This document shows positions 1 through 12,100 of a stretch of 64,000 nucleotides of DNA, one piece after another. The DNA lies in contig NC_134427.1 of assembly GCF_030867145.1 (NCBI RefSeq), forward strand, positions 12,051,001 to 12,115,000, written 5' to 3'. Both the position numbers and the translations under genes were made by a program. Numbering within the stretch: position 1 is the first letter of the stretch; every line of letters begins with the position of its first letter. Under the pieces are notes generated by a model. The model was not told the DNA's origin and did not search any database. It worked only from the letters and a program-made list of their open reading frames with translations. The stretch is from Opisthocomus hoazin (taxonomy: Eukaryota > Chordata > Aves > Opisthocomiformes > Opisthocomidae).

Positions 1-2878
1 GTTGGGAGAAGCTAGATACAAAGGGACAAAGTGGGAATGACATGTCCCCAGAAAAGACAATCTATATCATATGTTTGATGCCAGCCTGCCAGCGGCTGGC
101 ACAACCCACAAAATGACTTAATTCATTGCATCAGCACAGAAAAGCAAACAAACACAAAACAAGTGGGTGAAGCAGCCAAGTCCAGAGGTGACACTGTGGC
201 AGCTTTGTCACAGCCCTTTTCTCTTGCTTCAGGAGATGCTATAGCAGGATACAGCCTCTCTCATGAGCAGAGGGAGGTACCCAGAGTACAGATGGCAGAA
301 TGCTGCTCTCCAAGGCTACAAGAGCTGGGTCTAGCTGTCCTCAGTACCTTTAATACCAGCCCAGTGTCTTGGGGAGAAAGGTTTTAAAGCTCAAGTGCAT
401 CACAGATTCAAGCCTAGGAAGTTACCTAAGAGGATGGGAAAGGGGAGATGTCCATAGAGAGTCTACTTGGGGAGTCATACAGAGGTGTCTTCAGATCACT
501 GGTGACTGTCAGGACCCAGCAGGGACCCCTGGACTTGCAGCATCTGGGCACTTTGGAGAGACAGTGCAGCCAGCCAAAACCCCTCAACTGTCTCTGCGCG
601 AAGTGGTTTCCTCCTCTGCCTGCATAGCTCCTCACCATGCGACTCCCACAAACGGCACTACCTTCCTCAGATGGGAAGGCTGCAGATGGGTAGGTTAGCC
701 CTGTGGCAGCAGCTTCCGCAGCAGATGTAGGAAATTCCAAGGGCCAGTTTCACCTTCACACTCCTGCCCCACATTAAGTGTGCTGGGACCCTCTGGGATG
801 CTGTGCAGTTGTAGAGCCCCACTTCAGGAAGCATCAAAGCTTCTGCTGACTCTTACAAAGAGCACTCTAGGAACAGTCAGGGCTGTCTTCAGCAGCACTC
901 CCCCATATGATTCTCCAATGTCTAGTAAAGGTTGAGTTCACACAACAGTTTTTCCCCTCAGTGGGGATGGCTGTTGTCACTGCCTTGTATCCTGTTTTCA
1001 CTGCCTTGTATCCTGTTTTCACAAAAATACTGGAGATGCTGAATATGCGTGAAGCTCCTACACCTGCAGCCACATACGGTTGGTATTAGCCCAGTGGATC
1101 TAAAATACTGAAAGACTGGGATAGATGCGTGTATATTCTCACATACCCATCACCATGGCATAAGCTGTGTTTCTTAGGAAACCAGACTAGCAGCAGTGCC
1201 TGGTATCTGCGTTTAGGAGTAGAGCTGAACTCTAGATGCAAGACTGGATTTTATAAGCCCCTCTTTACTGCTACCACCTGCATGGCTACGCAGTGCTCCT
1301 GCAACGGCGAGTAGAGCAGAGCTTCCAACAGGGGTGGAAAGGGGTAAACTAAATGGATGAGAGGGAAAGAGAGGGATGAGGATGTGCACTGTGGTTTTCT
1401 TGGCATACCCTTTGGCAGTGCAAAGCAGATGGGACAGCCACCTAGAAGATGATCCTTACGCTCTACCTCCAAGCACAGGAGTGGCTGGGGAGGTGAGCAT
1501 GCCCAGCCCTTGCACTCTTTCCCCTGCGCTGCTGCTCCTGCATCACTGTGGCTTCATGTCCACACACGCACATGGGATGGAGGACCTTGCAGTATCTGCT
1601 GGCCACCAGGGATGACATCCACGTGGCTTGGGCTGTGGTTCTCCTCCTGGAGACTGTGCCCACGGAAGGAGTGGATGAATGAAAGTGCAAGCAAGTGCCT
1701 GGTCAGGTGCCCATCTGTGGCTCGTCAGCAGGCACTGCTCAGAGGCACGCGCTCGGCAGTGGCCAGTCAGAAGGGCTTTTTGGTGTGAAAGTGATACTAT
1801 AACTACAGTGCCAATCCTCTGTGCCCAGAGGGGTTTGTTCAGTGGAAATTTTCTACTTGAGAAACTAAAAATAAAACACTCATCCTGAGAACTTTCTTTT
1901 TTCAGTTTCAGGGGGCTGGTTTTGTTTCTGCTCCGTTTTGCATTGAGGGGGACAGGAAAAGCCAAACTGTCCTGGCTGTGCCTCTTCTTTGTCCTCTCCA
2001 CTCCACTTCCCAGTGCACTAAAGAAGTCTTTCAAAACCTGACAGGAGTCAGGTTTGTTTCTTGCTAGAAAAGAGGTAAAAATGACTTCACAAGGAAAATA
2101 ATAATGGAAGTTTCCTGTGAAAAATAGATAATTAACAGTTGCTCTCCAGTGCGTGTCCTGGAGGCTCTTCAGACCAAAGAGCATCTCTGCTGAGTGTTTC
2201 TGCAGCTCCAGGTACAGTGGGATCCTGAGCCATGAGCAGAAACTGTTGTAGTTGGGGAGGCATCAATCTAAGGGGCTACATACTGAAGAAGAGCCCTCAG
2301 ACCTGAGGCACCCTGCCTGCCCCTCCGCAGCACCACAGGCCAGGCCTGGGCCCCCAGGTTTCACACCATCAGACCATTGCCATGGAAACTATCTCCAGGT
2401 ACCTATTTCAGTCCTCCTGGGAAGCACACTGCTCCTCCTCCCAGCCACCACCGCACTGGCTCAGCCAGGGTGGTGCAACTTGCCCCAAGCATCCTGGTGC
2501 CTGCATGCTTCCCAGGCATGAGAGGGCAAAGCCACCAGACAGAGGAGTCTGCCAACACATTGCCAGTGGAGACTGAAGAGCATCATTATCCTCCTCCCTG
2601 AGCTTATGAGCATGGTAGGGTTGCTGAGCTCACCAAGGGCACTTGAGGACCTTGCTCCTAACCAGGGACGGCTGTCCAGCCTTTCTAGCTCCAGCTATCA
2701 GCAGGTCAGAGCACCTCTTCCCAAGGGAAGGGAGACAAATCCACCTCTTCTCATGACAACACCACCTTCACACCATATCTAGCCAGCGTGACACAACCTG
2801 CCAGCAGCGCTGGGCCAGCTACCTCCCACGCTCTCTGTTGCAGTGATACCACAACCCCGCAGCAACATCATCACTCAC
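1..2878 (-). other. GABRG4: GABRG4 intron 3 (partial)
   Basis: This is sequence downstream of exon 3 on the minus strand. I looked for the family's next exon (motifs such as FFAQTWYD or IWIPDTFF) and did not find it. Apart from a short 21-bp tandem duplication at 978-1020 I see nothing specific. A 213-codon minus-strand open frame at 1543-2184 shows no family features and is treated as chance. Confidence 0.6.
978..1020. repeat. 21-bp direct tandem duplication (2 copies)
   Basis: The unit beginning cactgccttgtatcctgttt occurs twice head to tail (978-998 and 999-1019) without mismatch. It is probably a replication-slippage duplication and may be polymorphic in length. Confidence 0.9.
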
Positions 2879-2946
2879 CATCTGGATGACAGACACCGGC
2901 CCAATGCTGTTCACGTAGATATCCACATCAATAAATGTGGGTTTGA
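2879..2946 (-). CDS. GABRG4: GABRG4 exon 3 (68 bp): first beta strand
   Basis: The exon lies between an acceptor (...ctttacag|TC) and a donor (CAGATG|GTGAGT). The leading TC completes the A from exon 2 to give Ile. It then reads [20 protein letters not shown] plus QM, the first beta strand of the ligand-binding domain. The 68-bp length and the phases match this exon across the GABA-A receptor family. The next codon expected in the missing exon would begin the EYTIDI-type block. Confidence 0.93.
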
Positions 2947-5900
2947 CTGTAAAGAAAAGAAAATAGGTACGGATGAGCTGGGGTTAGGATCGTTTGTGAA
3001 GGGGTGAGGACCAGGGGAGCATCTGGGATCAGCATGGCTTCATCTCACCAAAAATACCAACTACATCAGCCACAAAGCATGGAGAACAAAGGACACAGCC
3101 AAACCAGGTCACCACTCATGACCACAGGGAGCTTCATAGGGGACACTTACTGCCAATGTCAGGCCTCAGCTTGTTGTCATAGTTCTTCAGCAGCGAGTTG
3201 AGGATCTGCGTGGCATCAGTCTCCTGTGCCTTGGGGGTAAGGACCCAGGTTTTATTGATGCTGAGGTAATCGTAATCATATTCCTCTGTGCTCTCACACC
3301 TGGACCAGAGACAAAAGAAGAGGAGACATCGCTGTGGCATCTCTCTGGTGCTCTGTGGGAGTAGGGGCGTAGGTGGGTTTCAGTGATACTAAAGGAGGAG
3401 GATGCAGCACTGCTAAAAGGCAGATGATAAGGAGCTCAGGGATCTCAGCCACACTGCTAAGAAGACACAAGTCACCTGGCGCCTTTGCTCTTTCAGGATC
3501 CCCAGATATGCAGGGGCCTTGCCACCAGCAGTCAGGACTAGCAGGCATGGGGTGCTCCACATCCTCCCCAGCTCCCTTTGGAGACACACAGCTCATCCCC
3601 AAAGCATGGGAGCCAGTCCCTGCCCTGTTCCTGCCCATCCCACTCCTGGCCCTCTGCTGCCAGCAGCCTCTGCTCCTGGAGCTGCCTGTTAACCCCAGGT
3701 ACCTCAGCTGCTCTGCCTGCTGCTTGCACCTGAAACGGGCTTCCTCTGAGAAACAGCACAGTGACCAAACAGCATTTTTAGGGAGCAAGGCATTTACAGT
3801 AAAAACATTTCAGAGAAAAGAGGTTCTAAACCTATGAAGCGGGCAGCATGCACGTCTGGCTTGCCAGGGAACCAGCCATCTGCCCTGCGCAGATCCTGGG
3901 AAATTAAAGCCTTATGCAAACTCCGTGGCCCTCAGGCCAAGACCTGCCACAATCCATTCCCTGTACTCGCCTACCCTTCCTCCCTAGCCCTTGGTGTGAG
4001 CTCCCATTTAAAGTTGCTCCATCTTCCTGATCTAAGCCACACGAGGAAAGCTTGCATCGTCCTTTGGACATGATCCGCTAAGCAACAGCTTCTCTCGCTG
4101 CCTTTCAAATCTGCCCTCTCTAAATCTTTCATGCCCCTCCCTTTTCCTAAAGGAGTTAGGAGTTCCTAAACCCTCTAATTAAATTAGGTCAACATGGTCA
4201 GCTGGGAAATTCTAACCACCTGCTGCTGCTCTGGGCAGCTCATTCACAAGACGGTCCCCAGAATGACACAGCCATCTGCAGGAGAGGATGCCGAGCAGTC
4301 CCACACCTGGCACAGCACCCTCGATGTCTGCCATGTCACTGTGTCACCTGCTCCAGCGCCAGAAAGGGTCTCGCAGCGGGAGCTGCTGCTGTGTTGACAC
4401 TTCCTAGCTGGAGCCTCGCAGCTCGGAGGTGCAATCAGGCACCGCCGGCACTTGTCTCCCTTCAGCACCGAGGGAGGCAGAGCCTGGCAAAGGTCCTTGA
4501 AGGGGGGGGGAAAGCATTAAATTGACACATTGCAGTCAGTTTATCAGATGCTTCTCTTTTAAAACCCCAGATAAAACTTGCTTTCACAATCACTTTAAAA
4601 CGCTGCACCTGCCCAGCTTTCCGGTGCTGGGATGGGTCCCCCGACAAGGGCTGGCTGCGTGCAGCTGGCTGCCTGCGCCGCAGCTTAGGTGCTGGCACAT
4701 CGGCTTCTTGTTTCCTGTCTGATTGCGCTGCGCTTTCTAACGATGCTCACGGAGCCTTAAGCAACGCTGTCAGGATGCTCTTCCCTGACTGAGCAGCGGC
4801 AGCGCGGGCTCGCTTGGCTGTCATGCCGTGGCGTGCCTTCGACATGCAGCCGAGCAGCGGCTCCGCAGCATCCAGCAGCTGCAGGAGGCAGAGGGGACCG
4901 CTGCTGCGCCCACCTGAAAGCTGGCCACAGCCGAAATCTGGGTCTGGCCCCGCTCCTGTGGAGCATGAAGAGGTACACGTGTCGCTGCCCACAGCCCAGC
5001 TCAGGGCAGGGGAAAGGAATCCTAACTGCCTTCCCTTGCTGCCAGTGTTTTGGATGACGCAGGCTGCCTCTAGCACAGTGGGAACAGCTACACCAAAACC
5101 TTATCTCAGTGTTCCCTTGACCTTACTTGAAGTCAGCCCAAGACAGGTCACCTCCCGGCACTCAACTCCACGTGCCCCACTGCCCTGCCAAATCCAGTTC
5201 CTGCAAGCCCTAAGGACACGGCAGAGTCTGAAACACACCTCTGGGGCCGGACAGAACCAGGCTGGTTACTCTGACCTCAGCCTTCTGGCTTCCCCCTGTT
5301 TAGTGGTGCTGATTAACACTCCAGGGCTTGGGGTAGCATTTTCAGGGAGTCACATCCCTATTACAGATGCAGTGATGCTACCAAAAATATGCTTTTTGCT
5401 AATGCAGCTAATCCTGGACTACTAAACCATACTAAGCCATCTTAGCATAAGCAAGCTGGAGAAAATATGCTTTTGCTGGGTGTCTGTGCACACACAGACA
5501 CACACTAGCTCTTGCTGGTCAGGAGTGTGACTCTCGTGCCACCCTATACAAGCCCCTGCCTCCTCCCCAGTCTCTCTTCCCAGTGGCCCCACTTCAAATC
5601 AAGAAGGGAAGACAAGAGGTGTTGCAGAGGAGAGGAATTAAGGTGACGTGTGCATGTCCCCTGCCAGCTGCTAATGGAAATGTCACACTGCAAACCTGCC
5701 GCGATCCCCAATGTGCCATGAACACTTGCCGGCCTGGTGGCTCCGTCTCCTCGCGCAAAGTGCCTCGCTCGATGACAGGGGACAGCCAGTTCCCATATGT
5801 CCCCGTGCAGCCAGAAGGAAAGGCAGAGCCACGTTTCCTCACCTCTGCTTGTTGAAATGTCAAAACATCTGCCTCACAGCACTCCTGCGCCTGGCCACGG

Positions 5901-8724
5901 GGCTGGGACGCAGCAGCGAGCGTAGGCAGGGGTGTGACGGCAGGGCAGAGCTGGGGACGTTGTGAGGAAACCCCTGGTCTGACAGCCGCCGTGGGGGCCA
6001 TAGCAGCTCCCGCTGGTGCCCAGAGCAGGAGGCCTGCACGGCAGGGAGATGTCCTTTCGGATGTGCTCACCTATATGGATGGGGTTGGACAACCCTCCTT
6101 GGGTAGCCCCTGGCATTACGGCAGCACAGTGCTCTGCCTTGCCTCCCTAATTCTGTTTTACTCGGGAAGACACTTGTTCTCGCTGAGGTTTCCAAGCACA
6201 TGGATGGGCAAAGTAAAAAGCCACTCGCAGAGCTGGTGGCTGACTCTCTCTCCCAGTGCCCAACCTGTCTGACAGGGTTTCCCTTGGCAGGAGGAGGGCA
6301 AAAGCAACATGTGCCATGAGACCTCAAAGACACCTTTTGCCTTGTAGGACAGCCGATGGTGCTTGTCCGGGATGCATACCCACTACTGTTTGCAACCTGG
6401 TGTGTTAATGAAGACTGAGACTGGTAAATTTTGTACTGAGAGCTGCACGCTCTGGGGAGGTGACACATGCACTCTCAGCCATCCCTAGCCCTGAGGCAGG
6501 AACGTGCGGGAGCAAATGCAGGTACTGGGGCTGTGATTGTCCAGCCCCTCTCCAAAGGCTATTCAAAGCCTCTCCTGCTCCCGAGGAGCAGATAGCAACA
6601 AAACACCAGAACAACACTGCCCTTTGGTTGAAAAGCACTTTGGGCAGTCCTGATTATCACATGCTAATGTGTCCTTCTGGCCACCCAACCTGTGCCTGCC
6701 AGGGCTGTAGGCACAGGGACGTTCCAGCAGATTACTCTAAATTAGAAGCAGGCAGAAGATGTAAAGACCAGGAGCTCGCTAAACTGTACCCTACCTGTTT
6801 CACATGTCTTTGTACCTGTTGTTTCACAGCACACTCCATGAAGCCCCAATGGTCAAGTCTGCACAGTTCCAACCACCTGCCAGGCCCAGCTTTCTGGTGG
6901 TGTGATGCTGTGCAGGGATCCTGCCTTCAGGGCTCGGAGTTGGGTGCCTTGGTCCCAGCTGAGGCAGTGCCCTGGGATACGCTGGTGAATTAGGCTCTGC
7001 AGTGGGGGGGGAACCATCTGGGGAGTGCTGAGTCACCCAGCACAAAGCACCCAGCCCCCTCCAGCACCAGCGGATGGGTCTTGCAGCTTGTGCCACAAGA
7101 AGAGCTTGCACACATGTGGCACCTGAACTAGGCTTCTCACCCCGGCACCCAGCATCAGGCGCAGGGCAGGTGAGATTCACCCCCCACAAGCTGGAGCCGG
7201 GAAAATGCAGTGAATACAGAGTAAGACCCTGGTATAACTTGCTCCTTTTCTCCTTCTCCCACAGGCTTCCTCTCCCACTCCATCACCCCCCCAACATGCA
7301 CAGCCACTGTTCCTGGGGAGGCAGCGCTCAGGGAAGAGGCAGTCATGAGAGACCAGGCAGAAGGGAAGCTGGGCCAGCTACAGGGTAAATCTTCCCACTC
7401 AAGGGCATGAGAATACACCACATCACTGCTCCTCCATGTGATCCTGCAGCTTACGGCTCACCCTCTCAAAATGCAGTGCTTGTGGCAGTGTGCTGCAGGG
7501 ATGGTAGGACACAGGAACCGGGACCACCACGGACCCCCCTCTCAGCCCTCAAATGCCCCCCAGCAGCAGCATGCTGGCGAGAGGCTGGGTGTCAGGGCAT
7601 GGGCCGTGGGGCAGCTCTCGCTGCCTGGACCCTGGGAAAGCCAGACCTCGGGGGACCGTGGCAGGGACGGACTTTCTGCTCGCACCTGAGGTCGGCAGAG
7701 CAGACCATTCGTAGCAGGATTCATGCCCCCCCCCGTCCCCGACTGCATTTGTAATGGGATTTGATCGGCTTTAAGGCAGCTTATTCTTACAATTAGCTTC
7801 AGCCAGTAAAATCCCTCTTCCCTCGAGCCCTGGGGGCAACAATCTGCTGACAACATGTTCCTTCCCCGGTCCAGCCATTAAACTCACCAGCAAGGGCTAG
7901 GAATTGTGAAAAAAAAAAAAAAGGTAAGGGGAAAAAAGAAACTTGAAAACCCGTTGTGCGCGGGGCCTTTCATCGCCGCTGCCGGAGAAGCGCGACGAGC
8001 CGGCGGCCCTGGGAGAGAGCCGCGATCCGCCAGCCCCACGGCTCCGCTCGCCGCCTCGCCCAGTGCCTGGGCACCCGGCTGGCACCGGGCTGGCACCGGG
8101 CTCCAGCACCCGGAGCCGGGGCGTGGGGCCAACCTGTGGAGCAGGGCAGGAGGCTGCGCTGCCTTTCTGCCGGGCTGCGAACGCTGCGGGGGCTTGCGGG
8201 GTGCCAGGGGATGGGGTGCCGGGGGGGGACACACGCAAGCTCCTTCCCACCCAGCCCGACTCCGCGTGGAAATGCCCCGGCGATGGATGGAACCCCAGGA
8301 GGTGCCGAGCTCTCTCCGGTCCTGGTCCAGGCACCCTCGGAAGGGGCTCAGCCCCCGGCAGGATTCAGCCAGCGAGGTGATGGCGGGGTGGAAAACGGAA
8401 TGTCCCCTTGATTCTCGGCATGCGAGGGGGGGACCCGGGGGGCAGGGGACACGCAGGTGCTGCCGCGACCTAACCCGATCCTGCCTCGGGGCCGGCTGGA
8501 AGGCATCGCTGGGGGCACAGAGGTGCCCAAGCCCCCGATGAAACTCGCGGGGGGGGGGGGGGGGGCGTGGGGAGAAACGCTGCGACTCCAGCCCCCTCCC
8601 CTCCTATTGCCCCGACGGGTAAACTGAGGTAGGGAGGGGGGGTCCCGGTCGGCGGGGGGGGGGCTCACCTGGCGCGCAGGACCGGCCCGAGGGCCAGGCA
8701 GAGCAGCAGCACCGTCCCGGGCAT
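2879..8724 (-). CDS. GABRG4: GABA-A receptor gamma-4 subunit gene, 5' part (exons 1-3)
   Basis: This is the 5' part of a gamma-type subunit of the pentameric GABA-gated chloride channel, a Cys-loop receptor of the neuronal plasma membrane. Three exons join in phase: 8669-8724 (56 nt), 3151-3299 (149 nt) and 2879-2946 (68 nt), separated by introns of 5369 and 204 bp. The spliced start encodes a short signal peptide, an acidic tyrosine-rich stretch (EEYDYDY), an NKT glycosylation sequon, and the conserved extracellular start ([18 protein letters not shown], then [19 protein letters not shown]). The [10 protein letters not shown] and IYVNSIGPV blocks are typical of gamma subunits. The sequence is intermediate between gamma-1 and gamma-3. 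The choice of gamma-4 rests mainly on GABRA3 lying upstream in the same orientation, as GABRE does in mammals. The 221-bp exon that normally follows, the Cys-loop and the membrane segments lie left of position 1. Gamma-1 and gamma-3 are the alternatives. Confidence 0.85.
3151..3299 (-). CDS. GABRG4: GABRG4 exon 2: N-terminal extracellular segment
   Basis: The exon is bounded by a polypyrimidine acceptor (tttgtctctggtccag) and a donor GGCA|GTAAGT. Its first base completes the AG from exon 1 to give Arg. It then encodes [40 protein letters not shown] and DNKLRPDIG, and ends one base into the next codon. The first part is subunit-specific and acidic. The second part is the family's N-terminal helix and linker. 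NKT is a potential N-glycosylation site, and the tyrosines flanked by acidic residues could be sulfated (inference). Confidence 0.9.
3300..8668 (-). other. GABRG4: GABRG4 intron 1
   Basis: The intron is 5369 bp. Its first part, nearest exon 1, is in the CpG island and very C-rich on the transcribed strand. It includes a 17-base G run on the plus strand at 8549-8565 and further runs at 8636-8642 and 8654-8663. The remainder has no exon, LINE or other repeat I can name. A small perfect inverted repeat (9-bp arms, GTGTCTGTG, 4-nt loop) sits at 5480-5501. Confidence 0.6.
8669..8724 (-). CDS. GABRG4: GABRG4 exon 1: start codon and signal peptide
   Basis: The start ATG is the reverse complement of 8722-8724. 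The exon encodes [18 protein letters not shown] plus two bases (AG) of a split Arg codon, then a good donor (CCAG|GTGAGC). The hydrophobic core [11 protein letters not shown] fits a cleaved signal peptide, which is short for the family. The context GAG-ATG-C has the favourable G at -3. The same frame stays open upstream for about 98 codons to an ATG at 9016-9018. That stretch is Pro/Arg/Gly-rich, stop codons are rare in CpG-island DNA, and it would bury the signal peptide. I therefore take the internal ATG as the start. Confidence 0.78.
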
Positions 8725-9052
8725 CTCGGCGAGGCGAGGAGCGGCCCTGGGGAAGGGGGGCGCGGGTGGGGGGCGGTGGCGGGGCCCCCCCGTTGCCCGC
8801 CGCGCCGCGCTCCAGCCCCGCCGCCGCCCGCCCGGCTCCGCGCCCCGCGCCCCGCTCCGCGCCCACGGGGAGGAAGGGGAAAGTTGGGCATCTCTCCTGC
8901 GGGTCCGCGGCGGGGAGGGGCTCGGGCAGCCCGACCGCCCCGCGCGGGGGCTGGCTCCCCCCGCACCCCCGGGGCTCGGCGGGGGGGGGCCGCGCGCGGC
9001 GGAGCCGAACCCGCGCATCCGCGGTGCCGGGGAGCGAGCACCGTCAGCTGCG

Positions 9053-9098
9053 TGAGCATCCCTCGCTCCCCCTTTCTGAGCATCCCTCGCTCCCCCTT
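9053..9098. repeat. 24-bp tandem duplication just upstream of GABRG4
   Basis: The unit tgagcatccctcgctccccc-ttTC is repeated at 9053-9076 and 9077-9098, the second copy lacking its last two bases. It lies at the upstream edge of the CpG island, about 330 bp before the start codon, so it could fall in promoter or 5' UTR sequence. Confidence 0.85.
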
Positions 9099-9130
9099 CG
9101 CGGAGCCGGGCGCTTGGTTTCTCTGAATAG

Positions 9131-12100
9131 GCGCTTTTTTAAATGCACAACAGTTGGGGTTTTTTTTTTCTAAATTTTGAATTATTATTAAAACGTGCAA
9201 GGCGTCAGCCCCCGCTGGGCTGAGCCGCAAGGGAGAGGCGGGCGGGAGAGGGTCCTTTCCCACCCGCTGGGGCTGCTACCCCGCAAAAAAAAGCCGGGAG
9301 GGTGCGTGGGTAGGAGCTGCGGGACAGCCGGGGGTCGCGGGTGGGCTGTGGGTTGTCAGCCTGTTGCTCTCTGCTCTCCCCATTTGCCAGCCTGCACTTG
9401 GACATTTCTGTTTGCTGCTGGCGTCCAACTTGTAAACAGGAATAACAAATTCCCTCATTTTGGGTGAGAATTGCTCAAAATGAACTTTGTTACAGCTACA
9501 CAAGGTACCAATATCTGTCCTTCGTCATCTGGTTACAGCTGTGAGTTGCAGGAGCCCGTCCCTAGAGGTGTCTGGTCCTGCATCTCCCAGAGGTTCCGGT
9601 AACACTGACGACAGAGGGGGATTTTGTGCCACCCCTCCAGACTGGAGCCAGACAGTCCCTGGTACTGGAGTTGGACCGCGGACAACTGACACTTTCACTC
9701 CTGGCCCTCTCACAGCCTTCCCTACATGAGCAAGGGCAAATCACTTCTCTGCTCTCTGTCTGCAGCGTGCTGGTAACCGCTGTCTCATCTGCTCAGCCCG
9801 GCAGGATAAAAGATGCCTATTCCCCAGGCATGTCCAGCACCTGACAGCCAGGACCAGTCTCAGTGGGGACTAGGAGTGCCACAGGAGTACAAGCGGTAAA
9901 TAACAGCAGCACACCTGGGTGATTTTTCAAGGCTCTTCCTATGCAGGCTCTCCCTTGCTGATTGTTGCAATGATCACCTTAAGCCCTCAAGCATGAGATC
10001 TGAGCAGCCTCAAAGCCGTAGGAGCCAGCTGCAGGCATCGCGGCTCTGAGATGGCATTTCCCTGTAACGAAGCAGCTGCAGATGATGTTTCCTCTACTGC
10101 ACGCAAGGAAGATAGCTCTGGGATGGCAGAGTTTACAGGAAGCCGATGTCAAGAGCAAATAATGAATATCAAAGCAGCAGTGAAAGTGAAAAGTGCCCTT
10201 TAAGCTTCAAAGCAAGCCACTGGATCGCCCCAGAAGTTCTTCAGGGATCCAGATGAAGCTGAATTTGGAAAAGGTGGAAGAGCAGCCGCAGGGAGAACGT
10301 AGCTGTCGAGGATTCTGCTCATGAACAGGTCATAGAAAATCCAGGGGTTCCTATATGTGCTCTCAGCTCCCCCTCAAGACGCAGGGTGTGAAGTGGCATG
10401 TGGGGAAATTCACGGGACTGATTTCTTTTGACCAACCCTTCTGCTACCTGAGAACTGAGAGGTTTGGGGAGGACTGGTGCTTGCAGAGCTGGAGATGGTC
10501 TGAGCAGTGTTAGGGAGTCACAACGTCCATTATGATGCTGTCCTGGGGACACCTTCCAGGCAGTTGTATGCACCGGGAACATCCGAGCAGCTGCCCTCCC
10601 CAGTCTTCTCCTTCATCTACAGTGGTTTCTTGTTGTAACCGGTACTGAGTCTTTTACTTGGACCAAGGGTGAGAACAAAGCATGTTGATGGTGTAGGAGG
10701 GCGAGGGGAGAGCGCTGCTTTTCAAGAAAACATCTTACCAACAGCACAGGCTCAGCTTGCAAATTCACGGTGAACGATTCTGACCAGGAAAAACCACCCT
10801 CAGTCGAAATGCTGAGTAGGACAAAATGTCCTGCACCAGTGTTTTGGGTGGAAACAGCCCCTGTTTTCCACTTTGAAGAGGCATTCCTTTTGAGGTCTAC
10901 TGTCACGGGGTTCTCCAAACTTAAACAGGAAATTAAATGTTTTATTCAAGATGCTTTTTGTCCCTTCTGGTATTTCAGTTTAACTGGCAAACTAATAAAA
11001 CCTATTATTTACAGAGTCCTCACAAGCACGGAGCCTGGGGGGGCCATGCTGCTACAGCAAATGACAGTTTGGTTGTGCAGTCCTCACTGCAGGATTTAGC
11101 CCTGGGAGACGAGGAGACAATTCCAGCCCTGGCCCAGGATCCCAAACCTTGCAAGGCTGGCCGTGCTTTCAGAGGGAGCCAGCCCATAACCAGAGAGTCC
11201 TGTATGAGTCTGCGCACATCTGCAACCCTTTCTGAATCCAGCTGTGCTCTCTCAAATGCTCCTTTGCAGGTGTCAGTCGTGAAATCCGTGCTGCCTGCTC
11301 CTGCGTCGGTGGGTGGTGGTTGCGACTGCAGGCTGGAGCAGCAGGTGAAGGCAGGAGGCAACGCTCTGCCCTCCTCTTCCTTGCGCAAGGGGCTGATCAC
11401 TCCTTGCCTGGGGCAGTGCCAAAGACAAGGAGTGTCTCTCTCCAAGGAGACTGCTCTTCTTCTGGGCGATGTCAGGAGTGCTGTACTGAGGGAAAATAGA
11501 TACAAGTGGAGAAAAGTATTAACCCAAGGTGTTTAGGAGCTTGTTTCTGAGAAACAGGCTCTTGGCATTTGCAAACTCCTCCTCAGACAGATACCTTTCA
11601 AGGGTGGAGGAGCAAGGTGACCCACAGCGGGACCGGAGGACCCTGGGCAGAGACAGATCCCACAGGGCTCTGCAGGAACAGGTCAGGCTTGAGAGCACTG
11701 CTGACAGAGCTGGGGATGTCAGGACAAGGAGCTGCCAGGGTATTTGCAAGCAGCCGCTGCCTGGGCCATGCAGCAGACAGCTCTGCAGGGCTGCAAAGAG
11801 GTGAATTTGCCTTCCCCTCCTCCCGTCACAGCTCCACGTCATCTGTCTGAGGACAGAGCACGGTTAGAGCCACTGTCCTTGATGCTCACTCTCCTCTTGG
11901 TAATGAACAGGGGCTCATGCTGGTACCTAGCCAGTGCATGCTCCGGGAGCAACACAGGTTCCCACGCTGATGTTTCCCATGGGTGTCCTCCCCGTGCCCG
12001 GAGCTGTGGGCTCCGGCAGAAGGCAGAGGCCAGTCAGGCTGCGAGTCTCGTGCAGCAGCATCCGTGAGGCTGAGCGTGCTGATGCGCCTGGGACGAGCGT

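Larger units (their letters stand above)
7940..9130. promoter_or_regulatory. GABRG4: CpG island over the GABRG4 promoter and first exon
   Basis: Base composition changes sharply to very high G+C with frequent CpG between about 7940 and 9130, enclosing exon 1 and the sequence upstream of it. It is flanked by A-rich DNA on both sides (A tract at about 7909-7921; T- and A-rich sequence from about 9135). I see no convincing TATA box, which is usual for this promoter class. The transcription start cannot be placed by eye. Confidence 0.75.

Noticed and set aside
1543..2184. 213-codon minus-strand open frame in GABRG4 intron 3
   Set aside because: It has no recognisable domain, mixed composition and no splice or promoter context, and it lies inside an intron on the same strand. 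It is most likely chance.
7897..9263. Many long open frames on both strands (up to 219 codons)
   Set aside because: They result from the scarcity of stop codons in the CpG island. Only the short exon 1 frame has splice and family support.
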